From: Saitoella complicata NRRL Y-17804
Lineage: Eukaryota; Ascomycota; Saitoellomycetes; Saitoellales; Saitoellaceae
Assembly: GCF_001661265.1 (NCBI RefSeq)
Contig: NW_017566992.1
Span: forward strand, 1,100,892 to 1,164,891
Direction of reading: 5' to 3'
Length of the DNA: 64,000 nt
The translations under genes and the position numbers were made by a program. Shown in pieces: positions 45,461 through 56,200 of the stretch. The notes under the pieces were generated by a model. That model was not told where the DNA came from. It did not search any database and saw nothing but the letters and a program-made list of their open reading frames with translations. Position 1 is the first letter of the stretch; each line of letters begins with the position of its first letter.

Positions 45461-45837
45461 AGAGTGGTACTCCGTCAACCGCACACTGGGCGCCGCATAT
45501 ACAGCCCGACAAACTTAAGATCGCATAGCTTACAGAGGCAGGTCTCTACACGACGACTGAATGCATGCATTCAGGTTACTGGTGTATGCTGGCAGCGACA
45601 TGAATGCATCCATTCGGATAGAACATGCCCACAGAATCTCTGTTTATCCCACATGGACCATTGCTTCAGCAGGCACTTTGCGCTGGGTCGCAGTGGGAGG
45701 CAGTGCTCACACAAAATGACGTCCACGGAATGCGCGCGCCCGATCCGGTGGTAACAACGGCAGACGAGCGAGCGTCTTGACTGTCCATGACCAGCAACCA
45801 TAAAGTCCGTCCGAAGCCTTTTGTGCGATCCTGAACC
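45461..45837. promoter_or_regulatory. SLM1 promoter region with two palindromic elements
   Basis: The 377 nt between BLS1 and the SLM1-like gene. A perfect 18-nt palindrome CTGAATGCATGCATTCAG lies at 45557-45574 and a near copy TGAATGCATCCATTCG at 45601-45616. They share TGAATGCAT-N-CATTC and begin 43 nt apart (45558 and 45601). A dimeric transcription-factor site is plausible; the factor is unknown. Confidence 0.5.
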
Positions 45838-48116
45838 ATGGCAACGGCTGCAGAATTGCCAGAAGTGATCGCGAGTCCCCTTATACAGCAACAGCAGCAG
45901 CAGGGAATGATCATGCCCAACAGCCCGCCGACGGGACGCATCGGCATGCACACGAGTAGACCTGAACGTTCGGCGCTGTATTGTCCCGTACCGACAAAGA
46001 TTGATCCCACAGAAGTTCTCGTACGGAGATTCACAGGTTCGCGCTCCCTTTCAGTGCGTTGTGTTGCGTTGTGTTGCGTTGTGTTCTGATTGTCTTGGCA
46101 TCTCTAGCATGGCGGAACATCCTCAAGGACTTCATCGTGTACTTCAAGACGACAGCTGCGATTGAGGAGAACCGAGCGAAGGATCTAACACGGCTCTCTA
46201 ACTCGCTTGTGTTACCCCTTAAAGATGATGGGATGTTACTGCCGAAACAGCGAGGGGGTATTCAGGACCTTGGGGCTGCGCTGCATACACACAACAAGCA
46301 ACATTCACTCGCGAAGATGGAACTCGTACGAGCTCTCGAAAATAACATAGTATCCAGTCTAGAGACGCTGAGGAATGATCTCAAGGGAAAGATGAACGAA
46401 ATCAAGGCCCTGTCGGACGACTTCAGAAATGACGTCGACAAGGAGCGGGAAGCTAGTCGAAAGCATATAGCACAGCTGAGTGAGGCGATCGAGCAACTAC
46501 AACGAAATCCGAAGGCGCCGGATGGGAAGAAGGATCCATATCTTCTACGAATACAACTGGAGCGGCAGTTGAGAAAGCATATTGCCGAGGAGAACTATCT
46601 CCACCAGGCTTTTCTCAATATTGAGAAGAGTGGGAGGTCTTTGGAGGAGGTTATCATCCGGACGATCAACACCTCTTTCCGAACGTATCAAACATTACTA
46701 CGACAAGATGCTGATACAGTGAACCATTTCGCTTCCCTCATGGGTCCCCTCGGAGCGGAGCTGCCCTTAGACAAGGAATGGAACGCCTTTATGAAGGCGG
46801 AAGACGCCATCATCGAACCCACCGTTCCACTGCGGCGAGCAAGTGAAATCAGCTTCTACGGCCACAACCATCCAACAGCACAGCCCATCTGTTCCGGAAT
46901 CCTTGAACGAAAATCAAAGTACCTCCGCTCCTACACAATCGCCTACTACGTCTTAACACGCGCTGGTTTCCTCCACGAACTTCACGAAAAACACCACCAC
47001 TCAAAATCCCACTCGACATCCTCCCCATCCCGCGGCCTCGCCGCCGAGAAGGTTTACGACGCGACACCCGTGATGTCGCTCTTCATCCCAGACTGCACAC
47101 TCGGCGAGAAAAGTGCACCCAATTCAGGGAAATTTACGTTTGTTTTGAGGGGAAAGGAGTCGAGGGGGTTGCATCGGGGGCACTCGTGGGTGTTCAAGGC
47201 AGGGACGTGGGAGGGGATGATGCAGTGGTATGGGGCGATTTTGAGTTTGACACAAGTTGAGGATGAGAAGAAGGGCGGTACGCCGTCATCTGGACAGTCA
47301 GCACAGGTTCAGGGGCAGCAGCAGCGAATGGTGGATGCGGAAGAGGCGAAGGATGTCGTGCCGACTAGTTTGGCGCCGTCGACGACGCAGCCGCGGAGAA
47401 GCGGAAGTTTGCGAGCGAGGGTCTCTGCATCGATATCAAAGCGGTCACTACGACAAAGCGGATCCGAATCCCAATTACGACCCGCTAGTTCGGGAGCTGG
47501 TGGCACAGGACAACACAGCCAGAAAGCTAACCTGAGTTATTTGGGGACGGGAACGCTGAGAGCACAGGCGGAGGAGCGGGAAGCGAACCACAATAATCCG
47601 TTAAGAAACAAGATGAGTTCAACGTCGTTGACGTCTGATGGGGCAGGTTCGACACTACCACAAACAATAGCTGCCGGGCGGACATCGATGGACGCATATA
47701 CCGGCTCTCGGTATGGACGAGAAAGATCAGGAACTGGAGCAACAGATATGACCTCTGGCTCGGATACCTCAAAACCGCGTGTGAGCCCGAAAGTAGTTAT
47801 CGGTTTCGACGCACCCGAAAGTCCTGGGATCACGACCCAGAAGGAAACGCAGATGGTTGATGATCGTAGGAGTGTTAGGGCGAGTTTGGATTCAGTGAGG
47901 AGTCCGGTAGGGAGGGTGGAGAGGCCGGAGTGGAGTGGGAGTCATGGGCCCGGGACGGGGACTGGAACAGGGGAAGGGGCGGAGGGTTATGAGAGAGGTA
48001 GGGGAAGTATGGATTTTAGGAGGGGTGGGAGTATAGATGAGGGGGAGGAGCGGGGTGAAAAAGGGCAGGCGAACTTGGTGTATGTGCCGCCGATACAGGA
48101 GAGCCACAGATATTGA
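45838..48116 (+). CDS. SLM1: Slm1/Slm2-like PH-domain TORC2 effector
   Basis: Yeast Slm1/2 bind PI(4,5)P2, sit at eisosomes and recruit and are phosphorylated by TORC2. Exon 1 (45838-46036) has a short polyQ; intron 46037-46107 (71 nt); exon 2 (46108-48116); 735 aa. Order: disordered N-terminus; F-BAR-like coiled region (~67-300) beginning AWRNILKDFIVYFKTTAAIEENRAKDL; PH domain (~320-435: ICSGILERKSKYLRSYTIAYYVLTRAGFL ... HSWVFKAGTWEGMMQWYGAIL). A long Ser/Gly/Arg-rich tail with many possible phosphosites completes it. The conserved SLM coiled-coil and PH modules are intact. Longer than yeast Slm1 (686 aa), mainly in the tail. It is convergent with the siderophore transporter (511 nt between stop codons). 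Confidence 0.9.
46056..46085. repeat. 10-nt minisatellite (GCGTTGTGTT)3 in SLM1 intron
   Basis: Three perfect copies of GCGTTGTGTT fill much of the SLM1 intron, explaining why this intron (71 nt) is longer than the ~50 nt typical here. Copy number is likely polymorphic. Confidence 0.85.
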
Positions 48117-48627
48117 TCTGAGGCGTACGCGTCACGATCAAAATCTGGTGGTGGAGCGATGGTCCTTTGAGGAAGTTGAGGGCGCAGTGATGATACTTGG
48201 ATGATGTCTTCGGTATGGAGTTAGGTCTGTTTTTGGTTCAGGGGAAAGTTCCCGTAAGGTTTTGGAGCTTGAAGGTTTCATACATATCTGCTGATGGTAG
48301 TCCGCCAATGTTCATCAATACGATATTGATACAATGACTCTCGGTTGGTTGCGACATGGGGTACCGCTAGCACGCGTGTCGATCTGATGAGATCTTTTTG
48401 AGAATGCCTTTGCAGACGAACATGAACGGTGGGAAGCGGGTGATGCCACTTCCCACGGACGTTGATGCACATAGTCAGCAAGCAAGAGCAAGATAGAACA
48501 TAGTCCGAGCAAAATATTATTAAGTAAATAAGCTGATGTTGTACGTCTTGCTTAGAAAATCCTGTAAAAGCCGGGGTATGGAATACAATGCGACACCGTC
48601 TACCTTTTTCATATCTTCACTTTTGAT
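48117..48627. other. Convergent 3' region between SLM1 and the siderophore transporter
   Basis: The 511 nt between two convergent stop codons, including an AATATTATTAAGTAAATAA-like AT stretch near 48513. No gene recognised. Confidence 0.6.
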
Positions 48628-50468
48628 TTATCCAATAACGACACCCTTAACTTGCCTCTTCTTGTCAACATGGATATCCCTCCAGATGAAGATGGAAGCC
48701 CATGCAATAACGAGGACACAGGTAGCGGCGATACACATCCTCCTCTGAGCGACACCATAAGCATCGATGATGGCGGTACGCTCTGGGGTACCGAAGTCGT
48801 AGGACAACTGTGTGGTGGTGGAGAGATAGAGGGTGTTGGTCATATTCTTCAAATCGTCAGGAAGCGCAGCCTCGAGAGCCTTGGGGAGGGTGTTCGTCCA
48901 GATCGCACCAGCGATGGCATCACCAATAGCACCACCAACAGACGAAAAGAGACCAACAAAAGCGAGCATGACAGCAACATGCTGATGAGACGCCGCAGCC
49001 ATAACAGCCATCTGCTCACAAATAACAAGCGTTCCACCGGCAAATGCAATGAAAATCTGACACATGACAACATATCCAATATTCACATCCGGCTGACGGA
49101 AATGAATCATGAGACCCGCACCGAGCATCATGAGCGGAGCCGCACACATCGCGAGCCACTTGAAACGATTAGTCCAGCGGACGAGGATACCGACGATGAT
49201 GCTCCAGAAGCAGGAACCTATGTTGTAGGTGTTGGAGAGGTATCCAGCCTCCTTAACGGAGAGTCCGAACACGACCTGTAAGTAAGCGTAAAAGTAAAGA
49301 TCCCAACAGTAAAACGAGACGTAGAGCGAAGCGGCGAGGATGCATGCTCCGAGGACGGTACGGTCGTTGAGAAGTTCCCAGGGAATGAAACACTTGGGCG
49401 CGAGGTATTTCTCGTAGAGTCCGAATGCGATGAGTGTGACAGCACCGACGATGATCATGACGATGATTTCTGCGGATTGCCAGGTGTTGAGGCCGTAGTT
49501 CGCGATGGAGAAGGGGAGGAGGAAGAGGACGAAGCCGGCGGAGATGAGGATGATGCCGATGACGTCCCACTCGATGAACCAGTACTTTGCGGCTTGGAGC
49601 CATGTCGTGCGGCCGGAGGTGTCACGCTTGTAGACACCGAGTTTTTCGGCTTTGCGTTGGTAGTAGATCATGATAACCGACAACGGTGTACAGATACCAG
49701 CGATGATGAAGGCGAAAGCACCGAAGGCCCATTCCCATCCGGGACCGGAGTTGGTCACGAGCGGGTTGTAGAAAGCCTGAGCCAATGCTGGTCCGGCGAA
49801 GGTGTTGCAGATGTAAGGGGAGGTGGAGAACGCGAACATGAGGGCTCGGTTACGGAGGGATGAGGTATCCGCGATGAAGACGTCCAAGATATAGGAGATA
49901 CCATCGTATCCAACCCAGTACAAGACCTGAGCAGCGGCATACTGCTCCGGACTCTTACATGTCGCCATGAGGATGAGTCCGATGACTGTGAGGCCGACCA
50001 TGACGAGGTACCCTTCCGCACGACCCCATACATCGATCATCTTTGCGATTGGGAGTTTGAGGACACCACCGATGATGGAGGACATGATTGAGGCGGTGGT
50101 GACGAGGGGAGCGGAGTAGAAGGAGGAGTAGACGTAGGTTGTCAGGTTGTTTGTGGTTTGAGATTGGAGGGAGGTGAAGAAGAAGACGAGGTAGATACTG
50201 ATTGTGATCGATTAGAACGAAGTGAATTGAGCAGGACGAGAGGAACATACCCAACGTAAGCACCGATGAGGGAACCACGGGTCCAGACGAGTGCCATACC
50301 CTCCGTCTTCTTCACACCAGGTTGGTACTCATCGGTGACCTTGCCGTCATCCTGCTCCACCGAGGAACTGTCCTTTGCCTCAACGGAGACACTTGCCTGA
50401 TCAGCCTTCCCATTCACTAGATCGGTAGAATCCTGAGCATTTTTTGGCAGGAAATCTCTGAATCCCAT
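48628..50468 (-). CDS. SIT1: Siderophore-iron transporter (MFS, ARN/SIT/Mir family)
   Basis: Major-facilitator proton symporter that imports ferric siderophores across the plasma membrane. Exon 1 (50251-50468) encodes a 72-aa cytosolic N-terminus and the start of the first membrane helix (WTRGSLIGAYVG); intron 50198-50250; exon 2 (48628-50197); 595 aa, the usual ~600 with 14 membrane segments. Family marks include YLVFFFTSLQSQTTNNLTTYVYSSF after helix 1, DVWGRAEGYLVMV in the helix 2-3 loop, YWVGYDGISYILDVFIADTSSLRNRAL, and SSVGGAIGDAIAGAIWTNTLPKAL near the end. The substrate siderophore cannot be deduced. The promoter carries ATCTGATAA sites typical of GATA-type iron repressors. No siderophore biosynthesis gene lies nearby. 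Confidence 0.93.
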
Positions 50469-50598
50469 GTTGCAATTGCAATTGTCTACAGAGATCAATC
50501 GTAGGACTCGTCGGGACTTATGTACATTTTTTTCTCGAGTCCGCGGCGGCCTTACACACGTTTCCGCTAGCGTCGTCCTTGGCGATAACTAAAGATCC

Positions 50599-50629
50599 AT
50601 CTGATAATGCGTCTTAGTGCATCTGATAA
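50599..50629. promoter_or_regulatory. Tandem ATCTGATAA iron-repressor-type GATA sites
   Basis: ATCTGATAA occurs exactly at 50599-50607 and 50621-50629, spaced 22 nt (about two helical turns) and 131-161 nt upstream of the siderophore-transporter ATG. ATCWGATAA is the extended GATA site bound by Urbs1/SreA/Fep1-class repressors that silence iron uptake when iron is plentiful. A further GATAA lies at 50584-50588. Confidence 0.75.
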
Positions 50630-51328
50630 AAAGCCGAGTGTGCCGGGTTGGTCAATTGGGTGGCAATAGGCGAGGAGAGGCACCTCAACTCGATGGCCAA
50701 TTGAAGAGTTGTCTGATCTGGTCTAGACGGGGTATGAGCTCCATGCCTCCCCTCCGGTGGTCCGAGGCGTCACAAGTGCCTGTAAGAGGGGAAAATTCTG
50801 TGTAAGTCTTGGCACGGAGAATCGTCGTGGACATTACCGAGTACGAAGCTTTCTACGAGCTCGGGCACGCGAAAGGCTATGGATCGGGGACGGAAGCTTG
50901 AAGGTAACGACGTCAACAGCTATTCACGTCACTTCTTGAGTTCTTCTCCGTGGCCAAGATCGCCCTTGCAATTGAGGTTGTCGTCATGGCTGTGCTTGAC
51001 GAGGTTTAAGAGTTCGAGACCCGAGTCAGCAGTAATCACGGATCAGTCGGATCAGATAGTAGGCGTTGCGTCAAGCTGCAGTTGCCGACCCCGAGACGCA
51101 ACGCGCGCAGTTGAGCTGCAAAACACACACACCTTGGACGGGCACCGGTGGAAGTGTCAAAACGCTCCTCTTCGGCGTTTGGCTTGCTCTAAGGCTTGGC
51201 TCCTGGGAATTATAGCCCGCCCAGCTGAACGAAATAACCGGGTGAGCTTGACTAATGCTCGGTTCACGTCGTCGCACTCGGCCTTAATCGTGGTACCAAA
51301 CGAAGACGAATTGGCTTGTTACATGAGA

Positions 51329-51337
51329 ATCTGATAA
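51329..51337. promoter_or_regulatory. Distal ATCTGATAA GATA site
   Basis: Third exact ATCTGATAA, about 860 nt upstream of the siderophore-transporter ATG and 630 nt upstream of the orphan gene. It may belong to either promoter. Confidence 0.45.
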
Positions 51338-51970
51338 AACGAATCATGGTTCGCGAACGTGGTCAACTTTGAAACCAGCTGGGTCTCAAATAGGGGGAGG
51401 TTTTCCGGGGCGTGGGAATCGACAAACACACACACAACATCCTTCGCTCCTTTCACCAACCGCTTGGCAAAACGTCTTATCTCTCTAGCAGCTGAAGTCT
51501 CGCCTATCATGGCGGAAAATACTTTACCTGGGGTATCTACTCGCTTCACCGGGCGGCCTGAACCCCAGGCACGGACGCTACGGACTGCTGCGCGGCCGTC
51601 GGTTTAAAGTGCGGGAACGGACCACTTGGCGGTTTCGAGTACACGTCAGCCTGAATTCACAATCCTTTCGGCCACTTATGGTCCGTGAATATAGACTCTG
51701 GCTGCTTGGAGACGCCTTGGCTGGTCGCCAATATATGCTGATATCTCCCAGCGTGGTTGCAACGCCTAAATCGGGCTTTACGTATAGGCTTGTAACAATT
51801 GTCGGGTAAGGACGAGAACGTATATATATTCAGGCTTGCCCTCTTTCCAGGATGTGCACGGCAAGTATTTTCGATCCCACCCAATCTCCACGGTTCGGCC
51901 GTGTTCCGTATTCGAATTTCAACGGCGCGGTCACTAACCGTACCGAACACGACTACATAAACGTCACTAG

Positions 51971-52711
51971 ATGCTTCCTATCGAGAGTCCACAACCTCAA
52001 TCGCTGCTGACGCGACTTCTTTCGTCTTCAGAGGAGTTAGACATGACGAACGTTGGGCTTCGTTCTAAGGAGGAGGAGGGGGATCGTGAGCACGTTGACT
52101 TCTTGTCGTATCTCCGGGAGTCACAAGAATCACTCATCCTCTCAACGTCACCATCCAGCCAGAGTTCATCGCCTGAACGATTGCAGAAATTACCCGGGCC
52201 CTCAGGAGTAGGGTCCTCGTTGAACCACAAGCCGAGTCTGTCCATCGATATCCGCGGCGTGAGAATTAATCCAGCACCAACGTCCTCGACGGAGAGCCCT
52301 CACAGGGAGCTCTTGACCTACCTTCGTGCTACGCCGCTTTCTCCAGTATCTGAAGAATCAATCATCGTCTCACCTCGCTCAATCCCTTCCAGCCCGGTCT
52401 CCTATACTGCACAAGCCATCATCCGCTCTCCTCTCATGAGTCCGGCAACCCGTTCCTTCGCATCACCCATCCAGTCAAGTCACGGGTCCCATGTCACTTC
52501 ATGCGAAGCAAGTTCGGTGGACTTGCCGTCTAGTCCGGAGTCGGCATGGGGCCCGATTTACTCGCCGAGTTTGGAGAAGCGGAGTTTCAAGGATGGGTCG
52601 TTCTGTTTCCCGGATTGGCTGATGAAGGACGAGGATATGCAGAAGGAGCGACTGTACGGCGAGCTTGAAGGCTTAACATCGGGAGGCTTTGACTCGAATG
52701 GAAATCCATGA
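51971..52711 (+). CDS. Ser/Pro-rich orphan protein with duplicated YLR motif
   Basis: A 246-aa protein not recognised as any family. It is rich in Ser, Pro and Glu with numerous SP and SPxxS sites, and is probably mostly disordered. Two similar segments stand out: HVDFLSYLRESQESLILS (~residues 41-58) and HRELLTYLRATPLSPVSEESIIVS (~110-133), each an aromatic/Leu helix followed by Ser-rich sequence ending in a small hydrophobic strand. The C-terminal ~45 residues (SFKDGSFCFPDWLMKDEDMQKERLYGELEG) look more ordered. The start is the first ATG at 51971. Single exon. It stands alone between SIT1 and SEC7 with long gene-free flanks, and its codon use is unbiased. The repeats and ordered tail argue for a real gene, but expression is unproven. 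Confidence 0.6.
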   Translation: MLPIESPQPQSLLTRLLSSSEELDMTNVGLRSKEEEGDREHVDFLSYLRESQESLILSTSPSSQSSSPERLQKLPGPSGVGSSLNHKPSLSIDIRGVRINPAPTSSTESPHRELLTYLRATPLSPVSEESIIVSPRSIPSSPVSYTAQAIIRSPLMSPATRSFASPIQSSHGSHVTSCEASSVDLPSSPESAWGPIYSPSLEKRSFKDGSFCFPDWLMKDEDMQKERLYGELEGLTSGGFDSNGNP

Positions 52712-53222
52712 AAAACGTCAAGCGGTGTCGGAAGAAGTACTGTGTACGTATGCCTAGCTATCTATGGAGAGGATTTACGAGCTGGAGATCAACGTGGCAG
52801 TATGAAATGGAGCTTTCGCGTCAATACAAGGCATAATATTTTTCCGAGCAGTGTCTGGTCTTATACGCAAACCCCAGCTTCGTACATCGATATTGTAGAG
52901 ATCCTCAGGATTCCAAGCTTAAGCCAGCTGCAGACGTCGAAGAGTCCCATTGGCACAACAGCTAATGCTGAATCGTGCCAGAGAAATATCCACATCTCTG
53001 GAATAATTGCACCTCATGGGACCCAAACTCGCATTGAAAGCCAGCCCTCGAGGCTGTGTTGCCGACGTCGGCCTGCGTCAGGGCCGGCTGTGCAGGTGCG
53101 ACACGCTGCGACTCAGCATCATATACACCGCCAAAGTCAAAGTTGCGCCGACAAACGGCAGCACCACTGATTGATACCCTTTGCATTCCATTGTCTAGCT
53201 TTTGGCACTTGAGAAGCCTTTC
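52712..53222. other. Intergenic region upstream of SEC7
   Basis: The 511 nt between the orphan gene and SEC7. Short open frames only. A CATTGTCTAG acceptor-like sequence lies about 25 nt before the SEC7 ATG, so a leader intron is possible. Confidence 0.5.
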
Positions 53223-56200
53223 ATGAGCGATTTGGCCGAGCAATTGCCTGCGGAAGCGGCGTCGGCGGAGGATGTTACGCACGTTAACGGAAATAGCGAT
53301 CCGGCACTGGAGCTGGAAGTGCAGGGGAATGTGAAAGCAGAAGCTTCAAATGGCGATGAAGAGATTACTGGGGATATCAGTACGGCAGCGGAGGAGGCTC
53401 CTCCGACAACAATTGGCCTTGGCATTGTAACGGAGAAGAGCGACGACGCTTCTGCGGATATGGCGGAGTTCGATGCACCTGCAACCATTGAAGCACAAGC
53501 AGAGGAGGACATGGGAGTCATGGAGGAGGTCAATCTCAATACTGATCCGATGACCTCGTCCTCAGTGGAGAAGGATGAACCGGAGACAGACGAGCAAACA
53601 GCATCACTGAACGCCGAATCACCGACTCCCGCTCCAGAAGAAACGCCAAGACCATCAAACATCGTTATTGAACCACCGACAGCAGGTGAAGTACTTTCGA
53701 CTGGTGAGCCGCTTACACCATCGATTCCACCTGGGACACCACGAGCACCGGTGGCTGTGCCGCCCTCACCGTCACGGCAATCAACCCGGCCACACACTTC
53801 ATCAGGACATTCGACGATGAGCGTAACGAATGGATCTTCGACGTCGTCTAGCATTCTATTCGTCGTACAAGCCTTGGAAAGCATTGCAGCCTCGAAGGAG
53901 GGTAAGAGGAAGGGGCTTTTGCGGGACGCGACGGTTAAGGCGCTTGACGCGATTAGGGATCACAAGCCATCTATGCCACCTATCGAGATTATGTTCGCGC
54001 CATTGGAGTATGCTGCAAGATCTGGGAGCGTGAACGTCCAGATCACTGCTCTGGACAGTATTGCTAAGCTGATCAGCTACTCGTACCTTCCGGCTACCAT
54101 TCCGAGACCACCTCCTGCTGACCCTTCAAGTATCGTACCGGCACAGAGGGCCCAGGCACCGACGAAGCCTTTGCTAGAACGGGCTGTGGATGTCGTCTGT
54201 GCATGTTTCTCCGGTGAGGGCACCGATGAGCGAGTTTCGCTGCAGATTGTCAAGGCTTTGTCTGCTGCTGTGCTGAACTCTCCTGGCGGACCAGTGCTGC
54301 ATCAGGCGTCTCTCCTGCAAGCCGTACGACAAGTGTACAACATCTTCCTTCTGAGCCGTGGACCTGCAAATCAAATGGTCGCACAGGGTACTCTTACTCA
54401 GATGGTCACCGCTGTCTTCAGTCGTGTACGAACTACCCCGGTGAATAAGTCAACGATCTCGGTACCTGCAACGGAGGAGGCCATTGAGGAGGGAGGTGAG
54501 TCGGCTGCTGCTACAGCTGATCAGAGTGAGCCTGTTACCCTCGCAAGTTTCGAGAACAGGAAGAGTTTCGATAAAGAGCGGCCTGCAGGACTGGATTTAG
54601 GCGAAGATGACGCTGATGATGATATGAACGAGGACGAGGCCTATGTTAAGGACGCTTTCTTAGTGTTCCGTGCAATGTGCAAGTTGGCCGTGAAGCCGGC
54701 AGGATCGGATGGGCATGACCTGCGATCACATCCTATGAGGTCAAAGTTGCTGGCCTTGCACATTATCCTGACTATCCTGAATGAGCATGTGGCGGTCTTC
54801 ACTTCACCACACGTTGTCATCCGCTCGTCGTCTACAAACGAGGCTACTCACTTCGTCCATGCTGTCAAGCAGTATCTCTGTTTGTGTTTGTCTCGCAATG
54901 CCGCTTCTCCTGTTCCACAGGTCTTCGAGGTGTCGTGCGAGATTTTTTACCGTATGCTGAGGGACATGAGACAAGTGCTGAAGAAGGCTATCGAGCTCTT
55001 CCTGAACGAGATTTATCTGCCAATTTTGGAGATGAGGAACTCGAGTTTGGCGCAGAAACAATATCTGTTGGGTGTATTGGCAAGGGTATGCGAGGATCCA
55101 CGAGCATTGGTGGAAGTATATCTCAACTACGATTGTGACCAAGAAGCTATCGACAACATGTATGAGCGGATCATGAATGTGTTATCTAAGATCACGACTA
55201 CCCCGGTGCGGCTGACTCCGCAGCAACAACAGGCTCAGGCTCAGCAAGAAGCGGGTGCTGCCTCGGGATCGCTGACTCCATCACTGCAAAGTACGCCTTC
55301 CACGCCCCATCTGTCAACTGCATCCTTTTCGACTACGGCTACAACGGTAGATCCTGCGCTGCCCATTGAGTACCAGTTGAAGCGCCAGTCGCTGGAGTGT
55401 TTGGTGACTGTCCTCAGGTCATTAGTATCTTGGTCTCAGCAGGGTATTGCTGCCGCCCAGGCGACCCTAGAGGCGGCGGCGGAGGAAGCTGGCGAGGACG
55501 CTATGGGCGAAGCTGGTTTGGGAGAGGAAAGCAAATCAAGACCGTCGTTCCAGCACTCCATTTCTGGCGTGGGTACTCCCAACAGTGGTGGTGATGGGAC
55601 TGGTTTCACCAGCCCCAGATTACAAGATGATCCGGATCAGTTCGAGACGTTGAAACAGCGGAAAACGTTGTTGTCTGAAGCTATCAGGAAGTTCAACTTT
55701 AAGCCCAAGCGTGGTGTTGCGGCACTGAAGGAGACTGGCTTCATCAGGTCTGATGAACCGGAGGAGATTGCTAGGTTCCTTCTCACTACGGAGGGTCTTA
55801 ACAAAGCCATGGTCGGGGAATTCTTGGGTGAAGGCGAGCCTGAGAACATCGCTATTATGCATGCATTCGTCGATGCTATGGACTTTACTAAGACGAAGTT
55901 CGTCGATGCCCTGAGACGATTCTTGCAGAGCTTCAGATTGCCTGGTGAAGCCCAGAAGATTGATAGGTTCATGTTGAAGTTTGCGGAGCGATACATGCAG
56001 GGTAACCCAAACGCCTTCGCAAACGCTGATACTGCGTATGTTCTGGCTTACTCCGTCATCATGCTGAACACGGATGCACACAACCCTCAGATCAAAAACC
56101 GCATGACGAAGCAGGACTTCATCAAGAACAACCGCGGCATCAACGACAATGCGGACTTGCCACCGGAGTATCTCGGAGCTATCTATGACGAGATTCAGGT

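Larger units (their letters stand above)
50469..51970. other. 1.5 kb intergenic region upstream of the siderophore transporter
   Basis: No gene recognised. It carries the transporter promoter (left) and that of the Ser/Pro-rich orphan (right). Three exact ATCTGATAA motifs (reported separately) and a one-mismatch ATCAGATAG (51051-51059) are the most specific signals. A TATATATA run lies at 51823-51830, about 140 nt before the orphan's ATG. Confidence 0.55.
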
